NCBI GenBank assembly: GCA_035461525.1
Contig: DATHVD010000039.1
Location: 1 to 64,000 of the forward strand
DNA length: 64,000 bases
Direction: 5' to 3'
From: JAIBJN01 sp035461525
GTDB taxonomy: Bacteria; Actinomycetota; Thermoleophilia; Gaiellales; Gaiellaceae
In this document: positions 25,066-33,235 of the stretch, in pieces
Layout: each line of letters opens with the position of its first letter
Position numbering within the stretch: position 1 is the first letter of the stretch
The notes under the pieces: model-generated
What the model saw: the letters and a program-made list of their open reading frames with translations, nothing else
What the model was told of the DNA's origin: nothing
Database searches by the model: none
Made by a program: the position numbers and the translations under genes

Positions 25066-25866
25066 ATGGAGGGAGGGGCGATCAAGGCGCGCGGGCTCAT
25101 CTGCGCGGGCGGTGAGGCGACGCGGCTCCAGGAGCTGACGCGCCTCACGAACAAGCACCTGCTGCCGGTGGGGCGCTGGCCGATGGTCTACTACCCGCTC
25201 CAGCTCATGCAGCTTCTCGGGATCCGGGACGTCCTCGTCGTCACCGGGCAGGGGCACGCCGGCGACTTCATCGACCTCCTCGGCGACGGGCGCGTCCAGA
25301 GGCGCGACGGCGACGGGCTCCTCTTCGACCTCGACCTCTCCTACAAGGTGCAGACTGAGCCCGGCGGGATCGCGGAGGTCGTCGGCATGGCCGAGTCCTT
25401 CGCGGGCGGCGAGCGGCTCGTGGTCTGCCTCGGCGACAACATCTTCGAATACGCCGAGACCGAGGCAGTGCGGGAGTGGGCGGCGGCTCCGGAGGACGCG
25501 CTCATCTTCGTCAGGGAGGTGCCCGACCCGGAGCGCTTCGGCGTCGTCGTCTACGGCGACGACGGCCGCGTGGTCGACGTGGTCGAGAAGGCCGGGGTGG
25601 TGGACACGCGCTACGACTCGCCTCCTTCGGCGGACGCGGTCGTCGGCCTCTACTGCTACCCGCCCGACGTCTTCGAGATGATCCGCGGGCTCGAGCGCTC
25701 CTCGCGCGGCGAGCTCGAGATCACCGACGTGAACCGCCGCTACGCCGAGGCGGGCCGCCTGCGCTCGGCCCGCGTGCGCGGCTGGTGGCGGGACGCCGGC
25801 ACGCACGAGGCGCTGGCGCGGATCGGCGCCCTCATCGACGAGACGGGGGCGAACAAGCTTCCATGA
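25066..25866 (+). CDS. rmlA: Glucose-1-phosphate thymidylyltransferase-like nucleotidyltransferase
   Basis: A 266-residue sugar nucleotidyltransferase that should make dTDP-glucose. The nucleotide loop is CAGGEATRLQELT, with KHLLPVGRWPMVYYPLQLM and the catalytic region CLGDNIFE and GELEITDVNRRY, all typical of RmlA. The loop has Glu-Ala where most have Ser-Gly, as in related two-domain actinobacterial enzymes. It leads rmlC, rmlD and rmlB. TAGCAT lies ten bases before the ATG. Confidence 0.85.
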   Translation: MEGGAIKARGLICAGGEATRLQELTRLTNKHLLPVGRWPMVYYPLQLMQLLGIRDVLVVTGQGHAGDFIDLLGDGRVQRRDGDGLLFDLDLSYKVQTEPGGIAEVVGMAESFAGGERLVVCLGDNIFEYAETEAVREWAAAPEDALIFVREVPDPERFGVVVYGDDGRVVDVVEKAGVVDTRYDSPPSADAVVGLYCYPPDVFEMIRGLERSSRGELEITDVNRRYAEAGRLRSARVRGWWRDAGTHEALARIGALIDETGANKLP

Positions 25867-26330
25867 CCGTCCTTCCCGGCATGCTGCTCCTGCCGCTGCG
25901 CGTCTTCGAGGACGAGCGCGGCTGGTTCGCCGAGATCCGCCGCGACAGCCTCCTCCCCGCGCGGACGGTGCAGACGAACGTCTCCTTCTCGCGCCGGGGC
26001 GTGATCCGCGGGCTCCACTACCACGAGCGCGGCCAGGATGACCTCTTCGTCTGTCTCGCGGGCACGGCGCGCGTCGTCGTCCTCGACCGCGAGACGGACG
26101 AGACCTGGACTGCGGACATCGGCGAGGAGAACCCCGTCGCCGTCTACATCCCGGGCCGCCACGCGCACGGCTTCGAGGCTCTCACGGACCTCCTCTTCTG
26201 CTACCACGTCACCCGCGAGTACGACCCTGCCGACCCGGACGAGCACGGGATCTCCTGGGACGACCCGCGCGTCCGACATCTGTGGAGCACGCAGTCGCCG
26301 ACTCTCTCGGAGCGGGACGCAGCGTCCTGA
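25863..26330 (+). CDS. rmlC: dTDP-4-dehydrorhamnose 3,5-epimerase
   Basis: A 155-residue cupin-fold epimerase, third step of dTDP-L-rhamnose synthesis. Signatures are FEDERGWFAEI, the catalytic His region GVIRGLHYHE, IPGRHAHGFEAL, and the C-terminal DPDEHGISWDDP. It overlaps the rmlA stop by four bases (ATGA) and the rmlD start by 49 bases. Confidence 0.9.
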   Translation: MTVLPGMLLLPLRVFEDERGWFAEIRRDSLLPARTVQTNVSFSRRGVIRGLHYHERGQDDLFVCLAGTARVVVLDRETDETWTADIGEENPVAVYIPGRHAHGFEALTDLLFCYHVTREYDPADPDEHGISWDDPRVRHLWSTQSPTLSERDAAS

Positions 26331-27112
26331 TCACCGGCGCGGGCGGCCAGCTCGGGGCCGCCCTCCGGGAGGAGTTTCCGGACGCGCGGGCGTGCTCGCG
26401 GACTGAGCTCGACGTTGCGGAGCCGATCCGCGTCGATGTCGAGCCGTCGCTCGTCCTCCACGCGGCCGCCTGGACGGACGTGGACGGCGCCGAGGCCGAC
26501 GAGGACGGCGCGCGGCGCGTGAACGTCGACGGCACGCGCAACGTCGCCGCCCTCGGCGCGCCGGTCGTCTACTACTCCACCGACTACGTCTTCGGCGGGA
26601 CGAAGCGCGAGCCCTACGTCGAGTCGGACGAGCCGCATCCCCTTTCCGCCTACGGGCGGACGAAGCTCGCAGGCGAGGGAGAGGTGCAGGACGGGTGGAT
26701 CGTCCGCAGCTCGTGGCTCTTCGGCTGGACCGGCAGGAACTTCGTGCGGACGATGCTCGAGCTCGGCCGGCGGCGGGACGAGCTGCGTGTCGTCGCCGAC
26801 CAGCGCGGCTGCCCGACGTACGTCGGCCACCTGGCCCGGGCGACGTGCGAGCTGCTCGACCTCCCCCGAGGGATCTGGCACGTCGCCGCCGCGGGCGACT
26901 GCACGTGGGCTGACTTCGCCGAGGCGATCTTCGAGGACGCGGGGATCGACTGCCGCGTCGTCCCGATCACGACGGAGGAGCTCGGCCGCCCCGCCCCGCG
27001 GCCGTCCTACTCCGTCCTGCGCAGCGAGCGCGAGGGCGCCCCCAGTCTGCCGCACTGGCGTGACGGCCTCCGCGAGTGCCTCGACCGCCTCGGGGTTGCC
27101 CCGAGCGGCTGA
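26282..27112 (+). CDS. rmlD: dTDP-4-dehydrorhamnose reductase
   Basis: A 276-residue short-chain reductase that completes dTDP-L-rhamnose. The cofactor motif is LITGAGGQLGAAL, the catalytic YxxxK is YGRTK, with YYSTDYVFGG and VRSSWLFG. GTG 26282 is the only start close enough to the Rossmann motif; it gives a 49-base overlap with rmlC, unusually long but consistent with tight coupling. Confidence 0.9.
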   Translation: MEHAVADSLGAGRSVLITGAGGQLGAALREEFPDARACSRTELDVAEPIRVDVEPSLVLHAAAWTDVDGAEADEDGARRVNVDGTRNVAALGAPVVYYSTDYVFGGTKREPYVESDEPHPLSAYGRTKLAGEGEVQDGWIVRSSWLFGWTGRNFVRTMLELGRRRDELRVVADQRGCPTYVGHLARATCELLDLPRGIWHVAAAGDCTWADFAEAIFEDAGIDCRVVPITTEELGRPAPRPSYSVLRSEREGAPSLPHWRDGLRECLDRLGVAPSG

Positions 27113-27130
27113 CGGACTAGCATCCGACCC

Positions 27131-28117
27131 ATGCGGGTTCTCGTCACCGGCGGCTGCGGGTTCATCGGGAGCCACTTCGTCAAGCGCCTCGTCGCCGGTG
27201 GAGACGAGGCGGTCGTCCTCGACAAGCTCACGTACTCGGGGCGCCGGGAGAACCTCGACGGCGTCGACTGCGACGTCCGCGTCGGCGACATCGCCGACCC
27301 CGAGGCTGTGGCCACCGCCGCGGCCGGCTGCGAGGCGGTCGTCAACTTCGCGGCCGAGACGCACGTCGACCGCTCGATCCTCGGCGCCACCGACTTCGGC
27401 CGCACCGAGTTCTTCGGGACGCAGGTGCTGCTCGAGGAGGTGCGCCGTACGGGCGCCCGCTACGTCCAGGTCTCGACGGACGAGGTCTACGGCGACCTCG
27501 AGCACGGAGGCTCGGCGACCGAGATCGACCCCGTCGCCCCGTCGAGCCCGTACAGCGTCGCCAAGGCCGCGGGCGACCTCCACATCCCCGCCTACGTGCG
27601 CACCTTCGGCGTCAACGCGTCGATCACGCGCGGCTCGAACACGTACGGGCCCTACCAGTACCCGGAGAAGCTCGTGCCGCTCTTCGTCACGAACGCGCTC
27701 GACGGACAGCCGCTGCCGCTCTACGGCGACGGCCGCCAGGTGCGGGACTGGCTCCACGTCGAGGATCACTGCGCCGGCATCGAGCACGTCCTCCGCGAGG
27801 GCGCGCCGGGCGAGGCGTACAACGTCGGCGGCGGGAACGAGCGCGAGAACGTTGAGATCACGGCGCGGATCGTCGAGCTGACCGGCGCCGACCCGGGCCT
27901 CGTCCGCCACGTCACCGATCGCGCCGGCCACGACCGCCGCTACTCGCTCGACTCCACGAAGCTCGAGGCTCTCGGGTGGAAGCCGCGCCGGGCCTTCGAG
28001 GACGGCCTCGCCGAGACCGTCGCCTGGTACCGCGACAACCGCTCCTGGTGGGAGCCGATCAAGTCGGGCGAGTACCTCGACTTCTACCGCCGCCAGTACG
28101 CCGAACGGCTCTCCTAG
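27131..28117 (+). CDS. rmlB: dTDP-glucose 4,6-dehydratase
   Basis: A 328-residue extended SDR enzyme, second step of dTDP-rhamnose synthesis. It begins VLVTGGCGFIGSHFV, has QVSTDEVYGDL, the YxxxK motif YSVAK and RGSNTYGPYQYPEKLVP. The loss of methionine at the usual NMLRSYH segment (here HIPAYVRTFG) is a minor variant. Its own TAGCAT box lies seven bases before the ATG, so it can be transcribed apart from rmlACD. Confidence 0.92.
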   Translation: MRVLVTGGCGFIGSHFVKRLVAGGDEAVVLDKLTYSGRRENLDGVDCDVRVGDIADPEAVATAAAGCEAVVNFAAETHVDRSILGATDFGRTEFFGTQVLLEEVRRTGARYVQVSTDEVYGDLEHGGSATEIDPVAPSSPYSVAKAAGDLHIPAYVRTFGVNASITRGSNTYGPYQYPEKLVPLFVTNALDGQPLPLYGDGRQVRDWLHVEDHCAGIEHVLREGAPGEAYNVGGGNERENVEITARIVELTGADPGLVRHVTDRAGHDRRYSLDSTKLEALGWKPRRAFEDGLAETVAWYRDNRSWWEPIKSGEYLDFYRRQYAERLS

Positions 28118-28133
28118 CTCACCCGCGCCCGCC

Positions 28134-28439
28134 CTACTCGGTCAGAAGCGGGATCAGGATCGAGCCGACCACGAAGAGCACCGTGTTCACGAGCGGGACG
28201 AACGCGGCGAAGACTGCGATAGCCCGGTCGCCTCGCCGGAGGGCGAGGAACGCGACGACTCCGGCGGCGAGGCCGACGGCAAGGCCCGGGAACGCGCCCA
28301 GCGGGTCGAGGCTCCAGGTGAAGATCAGGAGGACGTGCGCGACCGCGAGCCCGACCGCCCGGCGTCCGAGCCGCGTCTCGGGCAGAAAGCGGCGTCGCCT
28401 CCACGCCGGGAGTCGGTGGGTCGAGTGTCCGGTCGTCAT
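28134..28439 (-). CDS. Small integral membrane protein
   Basis: A 101-residue protein with a basic N-terminus and three hydrophobic helices (about 29-45, 50-67 and 73-98). No family is recognised. A strong Shine-Dalgarno AAGGAGGTG precedes the ATG, and a dyad CACGGG-GAAT-CCCGTG lies at 28489-28504 upstream, suggesting a regulated leadered transcript. Confidence 0.65.
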   Translation of the reverse strand: MTTGHSTHRLPAWRRRRFLPETRLGRRAVGLAVAHVLLIFTWSLDPLGAFPGLAVGLAAGVVAFLALRRGDRAIAVFAAFVPLVNTVLFVVGSILIPLLTE

Positions 28440-28488
28440 GGGGCCACCTCCTTGCTGCTCCGAGCCTCGCACCGGCTCAAGCCCGCGG

Positions 28489-28504
28489 CACGGGGAATCC
28501 CGTG
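28489..28504. promoter_or_regulatory. Operator-like dyad CACGGG-N4-CCCGTG
   Basis: A perfect 6+4+6 inverted repeat with an AT-rich centre, 50 bases before the small membrane protein gene. A similar dyad (TGCGGG-AAA-CCCGCA) occurs at 49720 before stress genes. Confidence 0.4.
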
Positions 28505-28509
28505 AGCGT

Positions 28510-28528
28510 CCTGCGGCCCGGCCGCAGG
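28510..28528 (-). terminator. Hairpin terminator of the Ser/Thr kinase gene
   Basis: CCTGCGGC and GCCGCAGG pair over eight bases around a three-base loop, two bases beyond the kinase stop codon. Confidence 0.6.
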
Positions 28529-28530
28529 CG

Positions 28531-29868
28531 CTAGGAACAGCGCGCCAGCGCCTCAGTGATCTCGCGCCGCTCTCCCTGGAGCGCGCGGGAGCGCTCCAGG
28601 TGGCCGACGGCCTCGTCGCAGCGGCCCAGCTCCACGAGCGTCCGGCCGAGGTTGTACTCGGCCCAGGCCTCGTAGCGGAAGTCGTCCCCGTACGTGCCCC
28701 GGAGCGCGGGCACGGCGCGCTGCAGAGGCCGGAGCGCCGCCTGCCAGCGCCCTTCCTGCATGCGGGCGAACCCCCGGTCGTTGAGCTCGGCCGCCTCCTG
28801 GGGGGTCGCGGCGGGCTCGACGGCCGCAGGCGCCGGCTCCTGGTCCTCCTCGGCGGCCTCGGTCACCGTCTCCACGACCGTCGTCGCCCCGCCCCCCGGG
28901 TCGGCTGCAGGGGCGGCGACGTCCTCGCCGCCCGGGGCGAGGAGCACGGCGGCGACGCCGCCCGCGAGCAGGAGGCCGAGGACGACTGCGAGCACGGCCG
29001 CCGCCGGGAGCCTTCGCGGCCGCGAGACAGGGGCCGGCGGCCGCTCCCGCAGCGCGTCCGCGAGCGCCGCGACGAAGGCAGCAGCGGTGGGATAGCGGGC
29101 GGCGGGATCCTTGGCGAGTGCCCGCTCGAAGACGGCGTCGACCGCGACCGGCAGCCCGGGCCCGCGGCTCGATGCGGGCGGCACGGGCTCGCCGACGTGG
29201 GCGGCCGCCTCGGCCGTCTCCGACGAGCGCGCGAAGGGGCGGCCACCCGTGAGGAGCTCGTAGGCGACCACGCCGAGCGCATAGCGGTCGCTCGCCGCGG
29301 TCGTCACGTGCCCCTGCGCCTGCTCGGGCGCGAGGTATCCCGGCGTCCCGAGCACCGTGCCGGGGGCGGTCAGGCCGGCGGTCTCGTCGGCCAGTCTGGC
29401 GATCCCGAAGTCCACGACCGTGAGCCGGTCGCGGCCGTCGAAGATGAGGTTCGCGGGCTTCACGTCCCGGTGGACGATTCCGTTGGCGTGCGCCGCGTCG
29501 AGCGCCGCCGCCGCCTGGGAGAGCCAGTCGAGCGCCGTCTCGGGCGGAACCGGCTGCGACCGCGCCCGCTCGGCGAGGGTGCCGCCGGGGAGGAACTCCA
29601 TGACGATGAAGGGGCGGCCGTCCGCCTCGCCGACGTCGAAGATCGTGACCACGTGTTGCTGGCCCGACAGGCGGGCGGCGGTGAGCGCCTCGCGGCGGAA
29701 GCGCCTGCGGAGATCGGGTGTCCGGGCCACGTCGGCGTCGAGCACCTTGACGGCGACGCGCCGGTCGAGCTCCCGGTCGACGGCGACGTAGATCTCGCCC
29801 ATCCCCCCGCGGGCGATCAGCCTCGGCTCTCGGTACCGGTCGGGGAGGAACTCGCTGCCAGCGGGCAC
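28531..29868 (-). CDS. PknB-like Ser/Thr protein kinase with TPR-like extracellular part
   Basis: A 445-residue membrane kinase. The Hanks domain spans about 10-270 with GGMGEIYVA, the ATP lysine K41, HRDVKPAN (133-140), DFG (153-155) and the GTPGYLAPEQ activation segment. One membrane helix is at 288-310. Outside it is a Pro/Glu linker and a C-terminal region (about 345-445) with two TPR-like helical repeats (NDRGFARMQEGRW, EYNLGRTLVELGRCDEA). Most PknB proteins carry PASTA repeats instead. GTG start follows TAAGCC. Confidence 0.88.
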   Translation of the reverse strand: MPAGSEFLPDRYREPRLIARGGMGEIYVAVDRELDRRVAVKVLDADVARTPDLRRRFRREALTAARLSGQQHVVTIFDVGEADGRPFIVMEFLPGGTLAERARSQPVPPETALDWLSQAAAALDAAHANGIVHRDVKPANLIFDGRDRLTVVDFGIARLADETAGLTAPGTVLGTPGYLAPEQAQGHVTTAASDRYALGVVAYELLTGGRPFARSSETAEAAAHVGEPVPPASSRGPGLPVAVDAVFERALAKDPAARYPTAAAFVAALADALRERPPAPVSRPRRLPAAAVLAVVLGLLLAGGVAAVLLAPGGEDVAAPAADPGGGATTVVETVTEAAEEDQEPAPAAVEPAATPQEAAELNDRGFARMQEGRWQAALRPLQRAVPALRGTYGDDFRYEAWAEYNLGRTLVELGRCDEAVGHLERSRALQGERREITEALARCS

Positions 29869-29966
29869 CTCCCAGGCTTACCGCGCTGGGGAGCGCTCAA
29901 ACGTCCGAGGTTCACGCAATCCTTACTCGACTTCCGTACCCTGAGTGCCGACAGTCAAAGCGACTA

Positions 29967-31598
29967 ATGCGTCGGGTCTTCTCTCTCACGGTCGGTCTCG
30001 TCGTCGCGCTCGCGTGCGCGGGGGCGGCGTCGCCGGCGATCACGTTCGTCTTCAAGGGCAACGGCTGGGGCCACGGCATCGGGTTGGCCCAGTATGGGGC
30101 CAAGGGGCTCGCGGACGCCGGGAAGGACTACGACGAGATCCTCCAGCACTACTACCGCGGCACGACGCTCGGCGCGGCCGGCGTCTCGCGCGTGCGCGTG
30201 CTCCTCGCCGAGGGCCAAAGCTCGCTCGCGATCTCGTCGCCCGTCGGCTTCACGGTCACGGCGGGCGGCAAGACCTACAACCTCCTGGCCGGAACGCACA
30301 CGCTCAAGACCGACATGAAGATCGTGAGCGCGAACGGCGCCACGCGCACGCTCACCGGGACGGCGACGTTCAAGCCGGGGGGCAGCCCGCTGCGCCTGAA
30401 CGGCAAGGCCTACCGGGGACGAATCGACGTTCGCAAGGCGGGCGGCAGGCTCTCGGCCAGGAACGACATCGGCGTTCAGCAGTACCTGCGCGGCGTCGTC
30501 GCCTGGGAGATGCCGTCCTCCTGGCACATGGAGGCGCTCAAGGCGCAGGCGGTGATCGCGCGCACGTACGGGCTCGTCAGCCGCAAGCCGAGCGGGTGGT
30601 TCGACCTCTACCCGGACACCCGGAGCCAGGTCTACGGCGGCGTCGCGGCCGAGCACCCCCGCACCGACCAAGCCGTCTCGGCCACGGCTGGAGAGGTCGT
30701 CACGTCGGACGGCTCCTTCGCCTGGACGTTCTACCACTCCACGTCCGGCGGCAAGACCGCGGCCAAGCACCACGAGTGGGGCCAGCCCTCGTTCTCGTAC
30801 CTCACCAGCGTCCCCGACCCGTACTCGAAGCTCTCGCCGCACCATCGCTGGGGCCCGACCGACGCCGAGGTGGACTGCGTCGGCTCGAAGCCCGACTGCG
30901 TCTGGACCGGGAAGCAGATCAAGCAGAAGCTCGGCTCGAACGTCCCCGCGGGCGTCCGCGACATGACCGTCTCCCGCAACGGCTCGAGCCGCGTCTCGAG
31001 CGTCTCCATCGTCGGCTCCGGAGGGGCGCAAAACACCGTGAGCGGCGCGACGATGCGCTCGTTGCTGGGGCTCCGCTCGACGTGGTTCACGGTGGGCGTC
31101 CTCCGTATCAATCCGGCGAAGCGGACGATCGACGCCGGGGAGCGGACGCAGCTCACGATCCTCGTCCGGAGCGTCGGGAACGTGACGCTCCAGCGCAAGC
31201 GGGGCTCCGGCCCCTGGGAAGTCCAGCGCACCGGCGTCTCGGGAACCCTGACGCTGAGCGTCAAGCCCCCGGTCACGACCAGATGGCGGCTGAGCTCGCC
31301 GTCCGGGAAGACCGCTGCGGTCAAGGTGAACGTGAGGCCGCAGCTCCGCTTCGCCGCCGCCCAGAGGGCGGGCTCGCTCCTCGGCGTCACCGATCCGGGG
31401 CTCGAAGGAACCGCGGTGGCCATCCAGCGCGAGACGCCGTCCGGCGCCTGGGAGCTCGTCGGCACGGCGAGCGTCCAGGCCGACGGCACGTGGCGTGCGC
31501 ACTTCGAGCTCACGCCCGGCGTCTACCGGGCGCGCTCGGTCGCGGGGCCGGCCGCCGCCGCCGGCGTCAGCCCCACGGTCACCGTCGTCCAGGGCTGA
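29967..31598 (+). CDS. Secreted SpoIID/LytB-domain protein
   Basis: A 543-residue exported protein with a signal peptide (about 1-24). The SpoIID core includes FKGNGWGHGIGLAQYGAKGLA, IGVQQYLRGVVAWEMPSSWHMEALKAQA and RTDQAVSATAGEVV. SpoIID proteins cut or open denuded peptidoglycan glycan strands or enhance amidases. The C-terminal 200 residues are beta-sandwich repeats likely for wall or glycan binding. A -10-like TACCCT is at 29937, so this gene has a short leader. Confidence 0.88.
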   Translation: MRRVFSLTVGLVVALACAGAASPAITFVFKGNGWGHGIGLAQYGAKGLADAGKDYDEILQHYYRGTTLGAAGVSRVRVLLAEGQSSLAISSPVGFTVTAGGKTYNLLAGTHTLKTDMKIVSANGATRTLTGTATFKPGGSPLRLNGKAYRGRIDVRKAGGRLSARNDIGVQQYLRGVVAWEMPSSWHMEALKAQAVIARTYGLVSRKPSGWFDLYPDTRSQVYGGVAAEHPRTDQAVSATAGEVVTSDGSFAWTFYHSTSGGKTAAKHHEWGQPSFSYLTSVPDPYSKLSPHHRWGPTDAEVDCVGSKPDCVWTGKQIKQKLGSNVPAGVRDMTVSRNGSSRVSSVSIVGSGGAQNTVSGATMRSLLGLRSTWFTVGVLRINPAKRTIDAGERTQLTILVRSVGNVTLQRKRGSGPWEVQRTGVSGTLTLSVKPPVTTRWRLSSPSGKTAAVKVNVRPQLRFAAAQRAGSLLGVTDPGLEGTAVAIQRETPSGAWELVGTASVQADGTWRAHFELTPGVYRARSVAGPAAAAGVSPTVTVVQG

Positions 31599-31601
31599 GG
31601 C

Positions 31602-32249
31602 TCAACCTCCGAGGAGCTCGTCCTCGGGCACCTCGCGGATCTGCCGCGCCGGATTGCCGACGACGACGGCACGGGCCGGGACGTCGCCGAGCACGACGGC
31701 GCCCGCTCCGACGAAAGCCTCCTCGCCGATCTCGACGCCGGGCAGCAGGACGGCGCCGCCGCCGATGCGGGCGCCGCGCCGGATGGTGGGGCCCTTCCGG
31801 AGCTCGTGCCGCCGTTCGGTGCGGCCCATGAGCTGGTCGTTCGTGGTCACGACCCCGGGGGCGACGAAGACGTCCTCCTCGAGCGTGGAGTAGGCGGTCA
31901 CGTAGGCGTTCGCCTGGATGCGCGTGCGCGCGCCCACGGTGGTGTCGTTCTCGACGAGCGAGCCGCGGCCGACGACGACCTCGTCTCCGAGGTCGCAGCG
32001 CTCGCGCACGCACGCCTGGTCGCCGACGATGACGTCGCGGCCGAGGCGGCTGCCGGCGAAGACGACGGCGCAGGCGAGGATCCGGGCCCCGTCTCCGACG
32101 ACGAGCGGCGGCAGCTCCTCCCGGCTCGCGGTCGACCGCTCGCCGAGCGTTGGCGGCTTCCCGACGACGGCGTTGTCGCCGATCTCGACGTCGTCCCCCA
32201 GGATCGTGCCCGGGTAGACGACGGCGCTCCCGGCGACCCGAGCGCTCAG
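31602..32249 (-). CDS. Left-handed beta-helix acyltransferase (WbpD-like)
   Basis: A hexapeptide-repeat protein of about 215 residues, likely an N-acetyltransferase for a nucleotide-sugar amine. Repeats run throughout (GTILGDDVEIGDNAVVG, GSRLGRDVIVGD), with the family end GAGAVVLGDVPARAVVVGNPARQI. No ATG, GTG or TTG lies near the N-terminus. CTG 32249 overlaps the stop of the upstream oxidoreductase as CTGA, so a coupled CTG start is proposed. It is the last gene of the operon. Confidence 0.75.
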   Translation of the reverse strand: MSARVAGSAVVYPGTILGDDVEIGDNAVVGKPPTLGERSTASREELPPLVVGDGARILACAVVFAGSRLGRDVIVGDQACVRERCDLGDEVVVGRGSLVENDTTVGARTRIQANAYVTAYSTLEEDVFVAPGVVTTNDQLMGRTERRHELRKGPTIRRGARIGGGAVLLPGVEIGEEAFVGAGAVVLGDVPARAVVVGNPARQIREVPEDELLGG

Positions 32250-33235
32250 ACGCGCTCCCGCTCGAGCGAGGCCTGGAGCTGCTCGAGCGCCCGCACGACT
32301 GCGAGGCCGTCGCGGGCGGCCGCGAGCGGGTCGCCCTCCCCGCGCACGAGGCCGAGGAAGTGCGCGCACTCGAGGCGAAGCGGCTCGCTGTTGGGGATGC
32401 GCGGGCTGTAGACGTCGCCGGTCCGCGTCCTCCACTCCCCGTACGTGCCGAGAGCGGGCTCGGCCGCGCTGTCGTAGACGGTCACCTTGCGATCGAGCTC
32501 CATGTCGTCGAACACGGCCATCTTCCCCGTCCCGACGACGGTCATCCGGCGCATCTTGTGCGGGTCGAGCCAGGAGAGGTGCATGTGCGCGGTCTTCCCC
32601 GAAGGGAAGCGCAGGTAGCAGAAGACGACGTCCTCGACGCCCTCCTTCAGGAACGACTCGCCGTGTGCCGTCAGCTCGGAGGGCTCCTCGCCCAGGAGGT
32701 GGAGGATGACGGCGAGGTCGTGCGCGCCCAGGCTCCAGAGCGCGTTCTCGTCGCGCCGGATCGTGCCCAGGTTGACTCGGTTGCCGTAGACGTAGAGCAC
32801 GTCGCCGAGCTCCCCGCCGTCCACGATCTCCTTCAGCTTGACGATGCCTGGGTGGTAGAGGAGGAGGTGCCCGGGCATGAGCGCGAGCCCCTGCTCCTCG
32901 GCGAGCGTCACGAGCTCCTCGGCCTCTGCGGCCGAGAGCGCCATCGGCTTCTCGACGAAGACGTGCTTGCCCGCCGCGAGGGCCTCGCGGGCGAGCGCCG
33001 CGTGCGTCGGGACGGGCGTCGCGATCACGATCGCGTCGAGGTCGTCGTCCGCGAGCAGCTCCTCGAGGCCGGACGAGGTCGCGGCCGCCGGATAGCGCCC
33101 CGCGGCGGCGGCCAGGCGCTCGTCGTCGGCGTCGCAGATGCGGGCGAGGCGCGCGAGCTCGTGGAAGTTCCGGGCGAGGTTCGTGCCCCACGGGCCGAGA
33201 CCGGCGAGGCCGACGGCCGGTGCGCTCGCGCTCAC
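32246..33235 (-). CDS. Gfo/Idh/MocA-family oxidoreductase (WbpB-like)
   Basis: A 329-residue NAD-dependent dehydrogenase. It has VGLAGLGPWGTNLARNF, VIVIATP-type strand DAIVIATPVPTHAALA, the catalytic EKPMAL and LGAHDLAVILHLLG. In the ManNAc3NAcA pathway, WbpB oxidises the 3-position of UDP-GlcNAcA; its place after a WbpA-like gene suggests that reaction here. GTGA overlap with the upstream gene. Confidence 0.82.
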   Translation of the reverse strand: MSASAPAVGLAGLGPWGTNLARNFHELARLARICDADDERLAAAAGRYPAAATSSGLEELLADDDLDAIVIATPVPTHAALAREALAAGKHVFVEKPMALSAAEAEELVTLAEEQGLALMPGHLLLYHPGIVKLKEIVDGGELGDVLYVYGNRVNLGTIRRDENALWSLGAHDLAVILHLLGEEPSELTAHGESFLKEGVEDVVFCYLRFPSGKTAHMHLSWLDPHKMRRMTVVGTGKMAVFDDMELDRKVTVYDSAAEPALGTYGEWRTRTGDVYSPRIPNSEPLRLECAHFLGLVRGEGDPLAAARDGLAVVRALEQLQASLERERV

